NCBI RefSeq assembly: GCF_026343295.1
Contig: NZ_JAPELY010000001.1
Coordinates: 3,038,001-3,102,000 of the forward strand
Reading direction: 5' to 3'
Source: Streptomyces sp. NBC_00083
GTDB lineage: Bacteria; Actinomycetota; Actinomycetes; Streptomycetales; Streptomycetaceae
Length of the DNA stretch: 64,000 nt
The stretch's first letter is position 1; each line of letters opens with the position of its first letter. Position numbers and translations under genes: made by a program. This document shows positions 8,700 to 19,426 of this stretch, one piece after another. The notes beneath the pieces are model-generated. The model was not told the DNA's origin. It ran no database searches and worked only from the letters and a program-made list of their open reading frames with translations.

Positions 8700-9240
8700 G
8701 CGGGCGCGCGGAGTCGCCCCGCGTGGTTGCGCCCGGACCAGTCCGGTGCCCCTGTGCGGATGGGCGGGACCCTGCGGAGTCGCCCTGTGCGGGCGGGCGA
8801 GGACGGTCACCCTGCGCGGACGGATGTGGACCACCAGCCACCCGTGCGGACGGCTCTACCCGCGCAGCCTCCTCACGGACGGTGTGGACCACTACAGCCC
8901 CCCGTGCGGATGTGCGCATCCGCGCAGCTGCTCCTCACGGACGGACGCGGACCTGGACGGTGCCCGTGTGCGGACGGGCGGGACCCTGCGGAGTCGCGCT
9001 GTCCGGGCGGGCGAGGACCAGCACGGTCGCCGTGTGCCGACGGATGTGGACCACCACAGCCACCCGTGCGGATGTGCGCACCCGCGCAGCTTCCCCTCAC
9101 GGACGGGCGCGGACCTGCGGTGTCGCCCCGTGCGGACGGGGCGCGGATCCGCCGTGCCACGCCGCAGGGGCGGACGCGGATCCGCCGTGGCACGCCGCGC
9201 GGACGGGCGCGGGCCCGCACGGCCACCCCTCGCGACCCCC
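8700..9240. repeat. Block of degenerate interspersed repeats, non-coding
   Basis: The 0.7 kb between csbD and the VOC gene is built from recurring imperfect units. A 53-base unit (TGTGCGGAYGGGCGGGACCC...) at about 8753 recurs 214 bases later at about 8967. A roughly 60-base unit (ACGGATGTGGACCACC... to the next CTCACGGACG) occurs at about 8820, 8879 and 9040. The shorter motif GCGGATCCGCCGTG is doubled at about 9142 and 9176. All six frames are open over long stretches only because stop codons are rare at this GC content; the translated peptides are low-complexity Arg/Pro/Gly strings, so I do not call a gene. Confidence 0.7.
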
Positions 9241-9355
9241 TCGGCGTCCTCTCCGGAACCGATCAGGAATCGAGAAGCGGGGGCCTCGGGCCGTGGCTAA
9301 CGTGGCGGGCATGACCCACCCCGTCCCGACGGGGACCACGACATCAGGAGTGATC

Positions 9356-9709
9356 ATGACCGGCTCGGCCACGCAGGGAATCAAGACCGTGCTGCACCCC
9401 GTCACCGACCTCGCCGCGGCCAAGGCGGTGTACACCGCTCTGCTCGGCACGGGGCCGACGAGCGACGAACCGTACTACGTCGGCTTCGAGGCCGAGGGCC
9501 AGCAGATCGGCCTGGTGCCGGGCGGCGCCGGCCAGGGCATGACCTCACCGGTGGCGTACTGGCACGTGCCGGACATCGAGGCGAAGCTCGCCGAGGTGAC
9601 CGCCGCGGGCGCCAAGGTCAAGGACGCCCCGCACGACGTCGGCGGTGGCCGCCTGGTGGCGACCTTCACCGACCCCGACGGCAACGTGCTCGGCCTCATC
9701 CAGGGCTGA
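9356..9709 (+). CDS. VOC (glyoxalase/bleomycin-resistance) family protein
   Basis: The 117-residue protein has one vicinal-oxygen-chelate domain: beta-alpha-beta-beta-beta with VLHPVTDLAAAKAVYTALLG at the start, the mid-strand EAEGQQIGLVPGG, and the typical end VATFTDPDGNVLGLIQ whose penultimate region normally carries a metal-binding Glu (here Gln-Gly, so metal binding is uncertain). ATG at 9356 follows CAGGAG by five bases. Family members are metal enzymes or binding proteins for small molecules; the substrate is unknown. The UvrA-like gene starts about 200 bases downstream on the same strand. Confidence 0.85.
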   Translation: MTGSATQGIKTVLHPVTDLAAAKAVYTALLGTGPTSDEPYYVGFEAEGQQIGLVPGGAGQGMTSPVAYWHVPDIEAKLAEVTAAGAKVKDAPHDVGGGRLVATFTDPDGNVLGLIQG

Positions 9710-9911
9710 GCACCGGCCGGGTCCGCGCCGGGGCAGGGAGGGCGGACCCGCCCGTGGCCCGCCGGATCACGGGGCGGAGGCCCGTCGCCCGGCCCGCGCC
9801 CACGAAGTGCAACCGTACGTACCGCTCGCGGCCGCGCCGCTCGCGCCGGGCGGGACACCCGACGGGGACCGCGCACGCGGCGCCGCCGAACAGATGGAGA
9901 ACACGACCAGC

Positions 9912-12296
<2,385 letters not shown>

Positions 12297-12303
12297 GCGG
12301 ATC

Positions 12304-12334
12304 CGCTTCCCGGTGAACTCCCTTGCGGGAAGCG
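12304..12334. terminator. Terminator after UvrA-like gene
   Basis: CGCTTCCCG and CGGGAAGCG form a 9-bp perfect stem with a 13-base loop between the convergent UvrA-like gene and the small gene at 12339. Confidence 0.7.
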
Positions 12335-12338
12335 GGAG

Positions 12339-12503
12339 TTACGCCGACTCTTCGCTGCGCCGCTCCACCACGAGGAAGGCGTCGCTCTCCAGATCCATCA
12401 CGACCGTGGCGGCTCGGCCACGCCTCCTGAGCTGAGCCGCCAGCTCCTCGGCCGGCCATGACCCGCGCGGTCCACCAGCGGGAAAACGCCCAAGTACCGA
12501 CAT
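12339..12503 (-). CDS. Small hypothetical protein, 54 residues
   Basis: A short frame beginning MSVLGRFPAGGPRGSWPAEE encodes 54 residues with a mixed, protein-like composition: a central basic helix-turn (LAAQLRRRGRAATVV) then an acidic end (MDLESDAFLVVERRSEESA). The ATG is preceded by GAGGGAGG at eight bases, a strong Streptomyces ribosome site, and third positions are GC-biased. I do not recognise the family. It faces the UvrA-like gene across a terminator. It is too short for routine ORF cut-offs and easily missed. Confidence 0.65.
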   Translation of the reverse strand: MSVLGRFPAGGPRGSWPAEELAAQLRRRGRAATVVMDLESDAFLVVERRSEESA

Positions 12504-12610
12504 CGAAGCAGCCTCCCTCGACCCTCATGCACGCTGTGTGCCGTCACTCCAGCGGTATCGGTCCGTCTGCCCGCGAACGGTGGCCGCATGCGCCGCCCCT
12601 GGGCGCGGCT

Positions 12611-13618
12611 CTACTGCCCCGACGGATCGGCGCCCGAAGGGAGTTCGTAGATGGCTCCGTCCGCGCCGGAGCGGAAGAGCCTGCCGGCGCTGAAGCCGTG
12701 GCCGCCGTGTCCGTAGGTGATCTGCGTGGACAGGTAGAGGCCCGACTGCACGGCGCAGAGCGCACCGTGTTCGGCCCGCCAGATCTGGCCGGCGGCGTGG
12801 GTGGCGATCAGGGGGCGCCCCTGGCTGTCGAGGGTGAGGCCGTCGGGGAGGGCGAGGGTGTCGGGCAGGCCGGCGGGGATCCAGCGGCTGGGGTGGGCGG
12901 GGTCGTCGGCGGGGATGCGGTACAGGGCGGGCGCCACGGTGGTCTGGACGACGTAGACCTGACCGCCGTCGGGGGAGACGGCGATGCCGTTCGGCTGCGG
13001 TATCCGGGCCCAGGCGGGGTCGACCCGGCCGTCGGGTGTGACGCGGCCGATGTTCCGCCCGCCCACGGTGGTGGTGTACACGGTCCCGTCGGGAGCGAGG
13101 GCCACGCCGTCGATGCCGCCGAGGCCCGAGGCGTACGTGCTGATCCGGCCGGAGTCGGGGTCCACTTCCAGGAGCCGGGAGACCGGCAGGAGGTCGCCGG
13201 TGAGCGAGTGCCCGATGTCGTTGCCGGTCCCGACGAGGAGCCGGCCGTCGGGACGGACGACGATGCCGCCATTGGCCCCGACGGGTCCCGTGAGGGCGAC
13301 GGGCGCGCTGCCCGGCGCGTCGATGCGGTAGACGCGGCCGGAGAAGTAGGCGGTGACGAACATCCGCCCCCGCGCGTCGACGGCGATCGACTCGGCCCAG
13401 TCGGGGAGTTGGGCGATCCGCACCGGGGCGGCCGCCGTGACGGTTTCGCACGCGGGGGCCGCGTGGGCGGTGGTCGGCGCCGACAGCGCGGTGGCGGCGG
13501 CCAGCGCGAGTGCGAGCAGCGCGCCGCGGCGCGGCCCTCGTATCGCGGTGCGGAGCCCAGTGGTACGGACCCCAGTGGTACGGACCCCAGTGGTGCGGAG
13601 CTTGGTGGTCGGCCTCAT
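12611..13618 (-). CDS. Secreted SMP-30/NHL-like beta-propeller protein
   Basis: The 335-residue protein has a Sec-type signal peptide: a long basic N-region, hydrophobic core ALLALALAAATALSA and a probable cleavage after AHA (about residue 53). The mature part shows repeated beta-propeller blades with patterns such as ESIAVDARGRMFVT, GIVVRPDGRLLVG, DGVALAPDGTVYTT, NGIAVSPDGGQVYVV and DGLTLDSQGRPLIA, typical of SMP-30/gluconolactonase or NHL proteins. The ATG at 13618 directly follows a TTG, with GAGGAAGGG upstream. The role is extracellular and undefined. The N-region carries a 15-bp tandem repeat described separately. Confidence 0.82.
   Translation of the reverse strand: MRPTTKLRTTGVRTTGVRTTGLRTAIRGPRRGALLALALAAATALSAPTTAHAAPACETVTAAAPVRIAQLPDWAESIAVDARGRMFVTAYFSGRVYRIDAPGSAPVALTGPVGANGGIVVRPDGRLLVGTGNDIGHSLTGDLLPVSRLLEVDPDSGRISTYASGLGGIDGVALAPDGTVYTTTVGGRNIGRVTPDGRVDPAWARIPQPNGIAVSPDGGQVYVVQTTVAPALYRIPADDPAHPSRWIPAGLPDTLALPDGLTLDSQGRPLIATHAAGQIWRAEHGALCAVQSGLYLSTQITYGHGGHGFSAGRLFRSGADGAIYELPSGADPSGQ
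13555..13599. repeat. Three tandem 15-bp repeats inside a signal-peptide coding region
   Basis: Units CCCAGTGGTACGGA plus one base (13555-13569, 13570-13584, 13585-13599) repeat almost exactly, with a decayed fourth at 13600-13614. Read on the minus strand they encode the pentapeptide TTGVR/TTGLR in the positively charged N-region of the secreted propeller protein. Confidence 0.85.
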
Positions 13619-13831
13619 CAATTCCCTTCCTCACGCGGCCTGTTCGGCTGCACTTCGAGTCCGGATCTTCCGGCATCGTCGAGTGTGCGTGAGGCGCGGG
13701 GCGTGGCGCAGGGAGTTGTGCCGACTGGCCGAAGGGCCACGGAAGGGGCCGGCCGCAGGGGCCGTGCGGGGGAGGGGCCGGGACGGCCGGGAAGGGTGCG
13801 GGCCCCCGGCGCGTCCCGGGCTCGAAGCCCC

Positions 13832-14101
13832 TCAGTGACGGCTGCGGCTGCCGACGAAGAGGCGGTACAGGGCGAGGACGATGACCGAGCCGATGATCGC
13901 GGCGATCCAGGTCGAGAGGTGGAAGAAGCCCTTGATGGAGTGGACGTGGAAGATGACCTTGCCGAGCCACCCGCCGAGGAGCCCGCCGACGATGCCGATC
14001 ACCATGGTGACGAGGCAGCCGCCCGGGTCCCTGCCCGGCATGAGGGCTTTCGCGATGGCGCCGGCGAGAAGGCCGATCAGGATCCAGGCAATGATGCTCA
14101 T
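13832..14101 (-). CDS. GlsB/YeaQ/YmgE-family membrane protein
   Basis: The 89-residue protein has three predicted membrane helices: SIIAWILIGLLAGAIAKAL, a Gly-rich second helix (VTMVIGIVGGLLGGWLG) and WIAAIIGSVIVLALYRLF, separated by the family motif MPGRDPGG. The family (transglycosylase-associated) is stress-induced in many bacteria and of unknown function. I take ATG 14101 because family members begin M-x-I-I-x-W; ATG 14113 would add four residues. The Shine-Dalgarno site is weak for both. Confidence 0.88.
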   Translation of the reverse strand: MSIIAWILIGLLAGAIAKALMPGRDPGGCLVTMVIGIVGGLLGGWLGKVIFHVHSIKGFFHLSTWIAAIIGSVIVLALYRLFVGSRSRH

Positions 14102-14245
14102 GGCGAGTTCCATCCCAACGTCGTGGGCCCGCACCGCCGCGTGCGGCGGTGCGGGCGATGAAGTGTTCCGGGTGGCCGGGGGCCCTGTCGGGAAGAGTGC
14201 CCGCGCCGGGAACCCTTATGCCACTCGGGTCGTCCATTGGGGGGC

Positions 14246-15070
14246 TCAGCTGTGGGAGACGGCCAGCTGGTAGAAGGCCACGCGGGCGCCCTTGGTGGTG
14301 CTGCTCGACGACGACTGGTTGTACGAGCCCGCCTTGAAGTACTGGCGGTAGCTGTCGAACGAGGACGGGATCGCGTAATGGGTGGTGCTCCCGTTGACCG
14401 TCAGGTCGATGGTGTGGCCGCCGGAGGCGCCGATCGTGTAGCTCCACGTCTTGCCCACCGCCACCTTGCCCACCGTGTGCAGCGTCTGGCCGCCCGACGG
14501 TGAGTTCTCCGTGCCGAGGACGATGTCCCCGTTGGAGCGGTAGTACAGCTCGAGCAGCGGCTTGGTGGACGAGCCGCCCGTGCCGAGGTGGATCTGTCCG
14601 ACACACACGTTGGACGTCACCGACACCACGCGCAGCGTCGCGTCGAGCCGGTGCGTCCCGCCCAGCGACCAGTTCGCGGCGCTGCCGTCGCGGTTCATCT
14701 CGCGCAGCTCGGAGCGGGCGTAGTTCGAGTTCGGGGTGGTGACGCCCTTCTCCGGCGCCCAGAACGTCATCGCGCCGTCCCGGGAGTCGCTGTAGAAGTA
14801 CGTGTCCTGGTACCCGCTCGCGCCCTGGAGCCGGGACGAGGGGATGGTGGTCGGCGACCCGGGGGAGCCCACCGGCTCCTGCAGCTCCCACACGGAGAGG
14901 TCGAATCTGCCGCCGGGCGCCGAGACGTCCGCGGCACCGGCCGTGGCGACATGGGACTCGGCAACTGCCCTGATGGGGACGGGAGTTGACGGCGCGGCGC
15001 CGGTGAAGGCGAGGCTGCCGACGGCGGCCGCGGTCGTGACGAGGGGGAGGAGCAGCGGGCGTATGCGCAT
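14246..15070 (-). CDS. Secreted polysaccharide lyase family 7 (alginate lyase)
   Basis: The 274-residue protein begins with a signal peptide (MRIRPLLLPLVTTAAAVGSL, cleavage likely near residue 25-35). The mature domain is a PL7 jelly roll: the three diagnostic motifs are RSELRE (119-124), QIH (159-161) and YFKAGSYNQ (244-252), which supply the catalytic His and Tyr and the substrate-binding Arg and Gln. QIH is often linked to polyG or mixed-block preference, while QVH is linked to polyM; this is family knowledge, not measured here. ATG 15070 has GGAAGG eight bases upstream. It would depolymerise alginate-like uronans outside the cell by beta-elimination. Confidence 0.93.
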   Translation of the reverse strand: MRIRPLLLPLVTTAAAVGSLAFTGAAPSTPVPIRAVAESHVATAGAADVSAPGGRFDLSVWELQEPVGSPGSPTTIPSSRLQGASGYQDTYFYSDSRDGAMTFWAPEKGVTTPNSNYARSELREMNRDGSAANWSLGGTHRLDATLRVVSVTSNVCVGQIHLGTGGSSTKPLLELYYRSNGDIVLGTENSPSGGQTLHTVGKVAVGKTWSYTIGASGGHTIDLTVNGSTTHYAIPSSFDSYRQYFKAGSYNQSSSSSTTKGARVAFYQLAVSHS

Positions 15071-15409
15071 GGGAGGAGCCTTCCCGTGGGCGGGGAGTGG
15101 GGGGTGAAGGCGGAGCGGTGGGCGCCGGGGCGTGCCCCGGTGTCGAGGCGCGCCCCGGCATGGAGGAGTGGGGGGCATCCCTGTCCGTGCGTTCATCATG
15201 GTGAACAGAATGCCTGGATGTGAACGAGGAAACCGTAGGGGCCTCGGCGTGGACGCGTCAATAGGTCTGTACTTGGTCGTTCTCCGCGCTCCGTCACCGG
15301 CACGCACGCGCCACCGCCCGGCGAACTCCCCGGGACCCGGATCGTGTTGATGTACGGCGGCACCGTCGTCGGGAGCGTGTGCGCGGGAGCCGGGGGTACC
15401 CGGCCGGGC
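15071..15409. other. Divergent intergenic region PL7 / VanZ
   Basis: These 339 bases hold the promoters of the alginate lyase (minus) and VanZ (plus) genes. An AT-richer patch lies around 15195-15280. I see no convincing inverted repeat and no coding sequence. Confidence 0.4.
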
Positions 15410-16039
15410 ATGGGATCAGATGCTCGGCCTCAACCGGAACCACGGCTCCAACGGCACACCTGGCGCGCGACGGCCGCGCGCGCCGCCGTCATCGTCGTGG
15501 GCTTCATCTGCATGGTGGGCTTCGCGGTGCTGCTGGCCCGAGCCACCCTCGTCCCGTCGCCCGGGTCGGTCCGCTTCACGCACACCAACCTGCGTCCGGG
15601 CGACTCGATCCGCGCCTACTTCTCCCAGCCCGACTGGCGGGACACGGTGAAGCAGGTCGGCGGCAACGTGGTGCTCGGCATGCCGTTCGGCGTCCTCCTG
15701 CCGGTGCTGTTCCCCAGGACCCGGGGGGTGCTGCGGGTGGTCGCGATGACCGCGTTCGTGATGCTCACCGTCGAGGTCGCCCAAGGGCTCCTGGTCACCG
15801 GCCGGGCCTTCGACATCGACGACGTCATCCTCAACTCGCTCGGCGCCTTCGCCGGCTATCTGCTCCTGGGCCGTCGCCTGGGCCGCGCGCTGCACCCCCG
15901 GCGCCGGCACTGGTGGCAGCGGCGGCGTGGCCAGGAGATCCCGGCGAAGGAGGCCGACGAAGCGCCGGTCCCGGCCGGGGAGGGATGGCGGCCCCGGCTG
16001 CCCGCGATCCTGCGCGGGGTGCGCAAGCCGGCCCCGTGA
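15410..16039 (+). CDS. VanZ-family membrane protein
   Basis: The 209-residue protein has four to five hydrophobic segments and the VanZ core: the loop GNVVLGMPFGVLLPVL, a helix, then the acidic-ended VEVAQGLLVTGRAFDIDD followed by VILNSLGAFAGYLLLG. VanZ proteins give low-level teicoplanin resistance in enterococci by an unknown mechanism; in Streptomyces the family is widespread and need not mean resistance. The C-terminus is a basic and acidic cytosolic tail. The start is uncertain: ATG 15410 has no clear ribosome site, and TTG 15344 / ATG 15350 are in-frame alternatives. Confidence 0.82.
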   Translation: MGSDARPQPEPRLQRHTWRATAARAAVIVVGFICMVGFAVLLARATLVPSPGSVRFTHTNLRPGDSIRAYFSQPDWRDTVKQVGGNVVLGMPFGVLLPVLFPRTRGVLRVVAMTAFVMLTVEVAQGLLVTGRAFDIDDVILNSLGAFAGYLLLGRRLGRALHPRRRHWWQRRRGQEIPAKEADEAPVPAGEGWRPRLPAILRGVRKPAP

Positions 16040-16095
16040 AGCAGGTGGCGCGCGCCCGGTCGCGTGAAGCGACCCGGCGCACGCCGCGCCACGGA

Positions 16096-16132
16096 CTCGG
16101 CGCCCGGCGGTCATCGACCCCCGGGCGCCGAG
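16096..16132. terminator. Terminator between VanZ and convergent gene
   Basis: CTCGGCGCCCGG and CCGGGCGCCGAG form a perfect 12-bp stem around a 13-base loop, between two convergent genes. Confidence 0.85.
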
Positions 16133-16139
16133 CGCGTCC

Positions 16140-16457
16140 TCACTCCGTGGTGATGCCGGTGATGACCGCGTCGCCGAGCGGCGCCTCGTCCTCTGCGTAG
16201 CCCGCCGTGCGCAGCGCGTCCGTGACCGTGCGGCGGGCGTCCCGCTCGGCGGTCCCGGTGTCGTCGGCCTCCACCTCCAGGCGCACGCTGAAGGCCGACG
16301 ACCCGCTGTAGAACGTGAGCATCTCCAGGTGCTCGGCCTCTCCGAGCCGGGTGCCCCGCGGGTCGGCGGGGCGCAGCGCCTGCTTGAGGGTCTGGGTCCG
16401 CTCCTCGCTGCGCTCGCCGAGGAGGGTTCCGGGGATCGTTACGACGTAGGTGGTCAT
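16140..16457 (-). CDS. Hypothetical protein, 105 residues
   Basis: The soluble protein begins MTTYVVTIPGTLLGERSEER and shows alternating strands and helices (LTFYSGSSAFSVRLEVEADD, then RTVTDALRTAGYAEDEAPLG). I do not recognise a family. It lies 64 bases downstream of the PP2C phosphatase gene on the same strand and may be co-transcribed. No good ribosome site precedes the ATG, which would fit read-through or weak expression. Confidence 0.6.
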   Translation of the reverse strand: MTTYVVTIPGTLLGERSEERTQTLKQALRPADPRGTRLGEAEHLEMLTFYSGSSAFSVRLEVEADDTGTAERDARRTVTDALRTAGYAEDEAPLGDAVITGITTE

Positions 16458-16521
16458 AACCGTAGGAGGTGCCCCGCGGGCCCCCTCCGTACACCCGTTG
16501 CGCGACGCGAACAACGGAGCG

Positions 16522-18609
16522 TCAGTTCGCGCGGCGAGACGGCGTGACCTGGGCGATCAACAGGGCGATGTCGTCGTGGCGCTGGGGCGGCGGCAGCGCT
16601 GCGAGGAGCCGGTCGCAGGTCGCTTCGAGCGGCAGGCGGTGATGGGTCAGCGCGTCGAGCAGGGCGCGCAGCCGGTCGTCGATGGGCTGGTCGCGGGTCT
16701 CTACCAGACCGTCGGTGTACAGGACGAGCCGGTCACCGGGCGCGCAGTCGACGGTGGTGGCCCGGAAGGGGACGCCGCCGACGCCGAGCGGAGCGCCCGT
16801 GGGCAGTTGCAGGAAGCGCGGGGCGCGGCCCGGCCGGTCCCAGATGGGCGGCAGATGGCCCGCGAGGGCGATGCGGCACTCGGTGCGGTGCGGGTCGTAG
16901 ACGGCGTACACACAGGTCGCGGTGGTCTCGTCGAGCTCGGCGGTGATCCGGTCGAGGTGGCGCAGGACGTCGGCGGGGTCGAGGTCGAGGCCGGCCAGGG
17001 TGCGCGTCGCGGTGCGCAACTGCCCCATGGTGGCGGCGGCGTTGATGCCGTGACCCATCACGTCGCCGACGACCAGGGCGGTCTTGTCGCCGGCCACCGG
17101 GATGGCGTCGAACCAGTCGCCGCCGGCCTCGCCGATCGCGGCCGCGGGCTGGTAGCGGTAGGCGACGTCGAGCCCGGTGGGCTGGGGCGGCTGGCGGGGC
17201 AGGAGGTGGCGCTGGAGGGAGAGGGCGGCGTGGCGCTGCTGCTGGAACCAGCGCGCGTTGTCGATGCAGACGGCCGCCCGAGTGGCGAGTTCGAGCGCCA
17301 GGACCGCGTCGTCGTGCGTGAAGGGCTGCGGGTTGCGGGCCCGTTTCAGGTCGAGGGCGCCCAGGACCTCGCCCCGCGCGATGAGCGGGACCGCGAGGTA
17401 GGAGTGGAGGCCGGCGCCGGCCAGCAGCCGGGCGGCTTCCTCGTCGCGGGCGATGTTCTTCAGGTCGCCCGCGCCGACATGGCTGATCAGCACCGGCCGC
17501 GCGGTGGTGACACACCGTGTGACCAGGCGTTCCGCGTTGTACTTCGCGATGTTGCCCGGGGTGTCGGCGGCCTGGAGCGCGTCGGTGGGGTAGGCAGCGG
17601 CGACCGCGAGGGCCCGGATCGCCACGGGCCCGGACTCGGGGTCCTCGCCCGCGCCGCGGCCGTCCAGGACCGAGTCGAGGAGGTCGACCGCGGCGATGTC
17701 GGCGAAGTCCGTCACCACGAGGTCCGCGAGCTCGTGGGCGGTCCGGCTGAGGTCCAGGGTGGTGCCGATGCGGACCGAGGCGCGGGCGATCAGGTCGAGG
17801 CGCCTGCGGGCCTCGGCGGCCTCGTTCGCGGCGTGGTACTGCTCGCTGACGTCCACGATCGAGATGGCGATGCCGAGAACGCGCCCCGCGGAGTCGTCGA
17901 GCCGGTAGTACGACACGTTCCAGGCGTGCTCGGTCACGTCGTCCGGGGTGCGGCCGATCGCGGTCTGGTCGAGCAGCGGCACGCCGGTCTCCAGGACCCG
18001 GCGCATCGCCGCTTCGATGGAGGGGGTGTCGAGGAACGGCAGGGCGTCATGGACCGTCCGGCCCATGTGTTCGTCGGCGGGGACGCCGTTGATGCGGGCC
18101 AGCGTCGGGTTGACCAGGACATAGCGCAGATCGGTGTCGAGCACCGCGAGACCGATCGGGGACTGCGAGACCAGGCGCACCGAGAGGGCGAGGTCCCGCT
18201 CCACGGCACGCACCGTGGGCTCGTCGGTGGCGATGCCCAGCGCGTACAGGCTGCCGTGCTCGTCCTGGAGCCGCATGTTGCGGAATTCCACCATCCGCGT
18301 ACGGCCGTCCTTGTGACGGATGGGGAAGACACCCGCCCAGGTGCCGCCGCCGCTCATCACCCGGGCGAACAGGTCCAGCACGAGAGGTCGGTGTTCCTCG
18401 GAGACCAGGAGCTTGGCGGCGGAGTGGCCGAGGGCGTCCTGCGCGTCCCAGCCGAACAGTTCCTGGGCCTGGGGGCTCCACAGGGCGATCCGTCCGGCCT
18501 CGTCCAGCACTATGGCGGCCACGCCCAGCACGTCGAGGAGGCCGCCGGGTTCGGACGCGGCGACGCGCAGGGGTCCGAGCCGCTCCCCGAATACCTCGGA
18601 TGCGTTCAT
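16522..18609 (-). CDS. PAS-PAS-GAF-PP2C (SpoIIE-type) serine phosphatase
   Basis: The 695-residue sensor phosphatase has four parts: PAS 1 (about 25-135, with ALWSPQAQELFGWDAQDALG), PAS 2 (about 140-265), GAF (about 275-470, ending in LELATRAAVCIDNARWFQ) and a PPM/PP2C domain (about 480-690). Metal-binding and catalytic motifs are GGDWFDAIP, VVGDVMGHG, YTDGLVE and HDDIALL. Such proteins dephosphorylate anti-anti-sigma factors in partner-switching circuits that control SigB/F-type sigma factors. It starts at ATG 18609 with GAAGGG six bases upstream. A SigB/F-type sigma gene flanked by HATPase genes lies 19 kb away at 37372; a functional link is inference only. Confidence 0.92.
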   Translation of the reverse strand: MNASEVFGERLGPLRVAASEPGGLLDVLGVAAIVLDEAGRIALWSPQAQELFGWDAQDALGHSAAKLLVSEEHRPLVLDLFARVMSGGGTWAGVFPIRHKDGRTRMVEFRNMRLQDEHGSLYALGIATDEPTVRAVERDLALSVRLVSQSPIGLAVLDTDLRYVLVNPTLARINGVPADEHMGRTVHDALPFLDTPSIEAAMRRVLETGVPLLDQTAIGRTPDDVTEHAWNVSYYRLDDSAGRVLGIAISIVDVSEQYHAANEAAEARRRLDLIARASVRIGTTLDLSRTAHELADLVVTDFADIAAVDLLDSVLDGRGAGEDPESGPVAIRALAVAAAYPTDALQAADTPGNIAKYNAERLVTRCVTTARPVLISHVGAGDLKNIARDEEAARLLAGAGLHSYLAVPLIARGEVLGALDLKRARNPQPFTHDDAVLALELATRAAVCIDNARWFQQQRHAALSLQRHLLPRQPPQPTGLDVAYRYQPAAAIGEAGGDWFDAIPVAGDKTALVVGDVMGHGINAAATMGQLRTATRTLAGLDLDPADVLRHLDRITAELDETTATCVYAVYDPHRTECRIALAGHLPPIWDRPGRAPRFLQLPTGAPLGVGGVPFRATTVDCAPGDRLVLYTDGLVETRDQPIDDRLRALLDALTHHRLPLEATCDRLLAALPPPQRHDDIALLIAQVTPSRRAN

Positions 18610-18787
18610 CGTCGGCCCTTCGTCAGCCTGCCTGCCGGTGCCTCACTCCTGTCCCAGCGCCTTCACCATCTTCTCCCCGTCCGGTCCGATCGGCAGACCA
18701 TGAGCGGCAGAAGAATCGTGAGGAACACGGTGAGTGACCGCGCGATGCCGCCCTGCGGGAGGGGTGGGTCCGGTGGGACGCCGGCGG

Positions 18788-19165
18788 TCAGCGGGGCCGG
18801 CCCGATTGCGGCTCACGGTCACGGCACGGGGCCGGGTGCCAGGAGTGGGGCTGCTGGTCGCGCTGTTCGTCGTGGCGGGCCAGGACCGCGAGGAGGGTGG
18901 CCACGGAGAGCCCGGCCTCGGCGGGATGCCGCAGGGGGGCGCCCGGCTCGATGCGGTACGTGTTGGAGCGGCCCTGCCGGGTGTGCGAGAGGTACCCCGC
19001 CTCTTCCAGGTCCACGATGATCCGCTGCACGGCGCGTTCGGTGAGCCGGCAGTGCGCGGCGATGTCGCGTATGCGGGTCGACGGGTCGTCGGCGATCGCG
19101 GCCAGGACGCGGGCGTGATTGGTCAGAAACGTCCAGCCCGCGTGCGGCTCAGGTACGGCACCCAT
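18788..19165 (-). CDS. Winged-helix DNA-binding protein (MarR_2-like), copy 1
   Basis: The 125-residue protein has one winged helix: NHARVLAAIADDPSTRIRDI, then AAHCRLTERAVQRIIVDLEE as turn and recognition helix, and YLSHTRQGRSNTYRIEP as wing. The C-terminus is a short helix and a disordered tail. It is clearly paralogous to the protein at 26164-26502 (roughly 70% identity by eye over the core). I chose ATG 19165 because both copies then begin MG-VP-PH-GWTF. It is divergent from the ECF41 sigma gene at 19427. Ligand and targets are unknown. Confidence 0.8.
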   Translation of the reverse strand: MGAVPEPHAGWTFLTNHARVLAAIADDPSTRIRDIAAHCRLTERAVQRIIVDLEEAGYLSHTRQGRSNTYRIEPGAPLRHPAEAGLSVATLLAVLARHDEQRDQQPHSWHPAPCRDREPQSGRPR

Positions 19166-19426
19166 CCCCCGAGGGTATGACGCGGCATTCACGCAAACAA
19201 ATGGGGGAATCGCATGTCGTGCGTCCCATGACTCCGCGGCGCGCGGCCGGTGAGGGGGACGCACCTCCGGGCGTGCATGTGAAGCAGATCACATCCGTCG
19301 GGTGTCACGTTCCGGTGGGGCGGGGGTGTCTCGATGGGCATGGACGGAGCGTGGGCGTGCACGGAGCGTGGGAAGGGGCGGATGGGATGCCGGGGTGTGC
19401 CGGAGACATCGAGAGGGGGCCGGGCC

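Noticed and set aside
8636..9709. 357-codon frame running through the repeat block into the VOC gene
   Set aside because: The first 240 codons are low-complexity repeat translation; the VOC domain has its own ribosome site and start at 9356.
12525..15161. 878-codon open frame on the minus strand spanning three genes
   Set aside because: It runs out of frame through the propeller, GlsB-like and PL7 genes, all of which have clear motifs in other frames. Length is due to rare stop codons.
15410..16039. VanZ as evidence of a glycopeptide resistance cluster
   Set aside because: No VanRSHAX-type genes are nearby, and VanZ-like proteins are common in Streptomyces without resistance genes.
16450..19020. 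856-codon open frame on the plus strand opposite the PP2C phosphatase
   Set aside because: It is antisense to a protein with full PAS, GAF and PP2C motifs. The translation is Gly/Arg/Asp-rich without domains.
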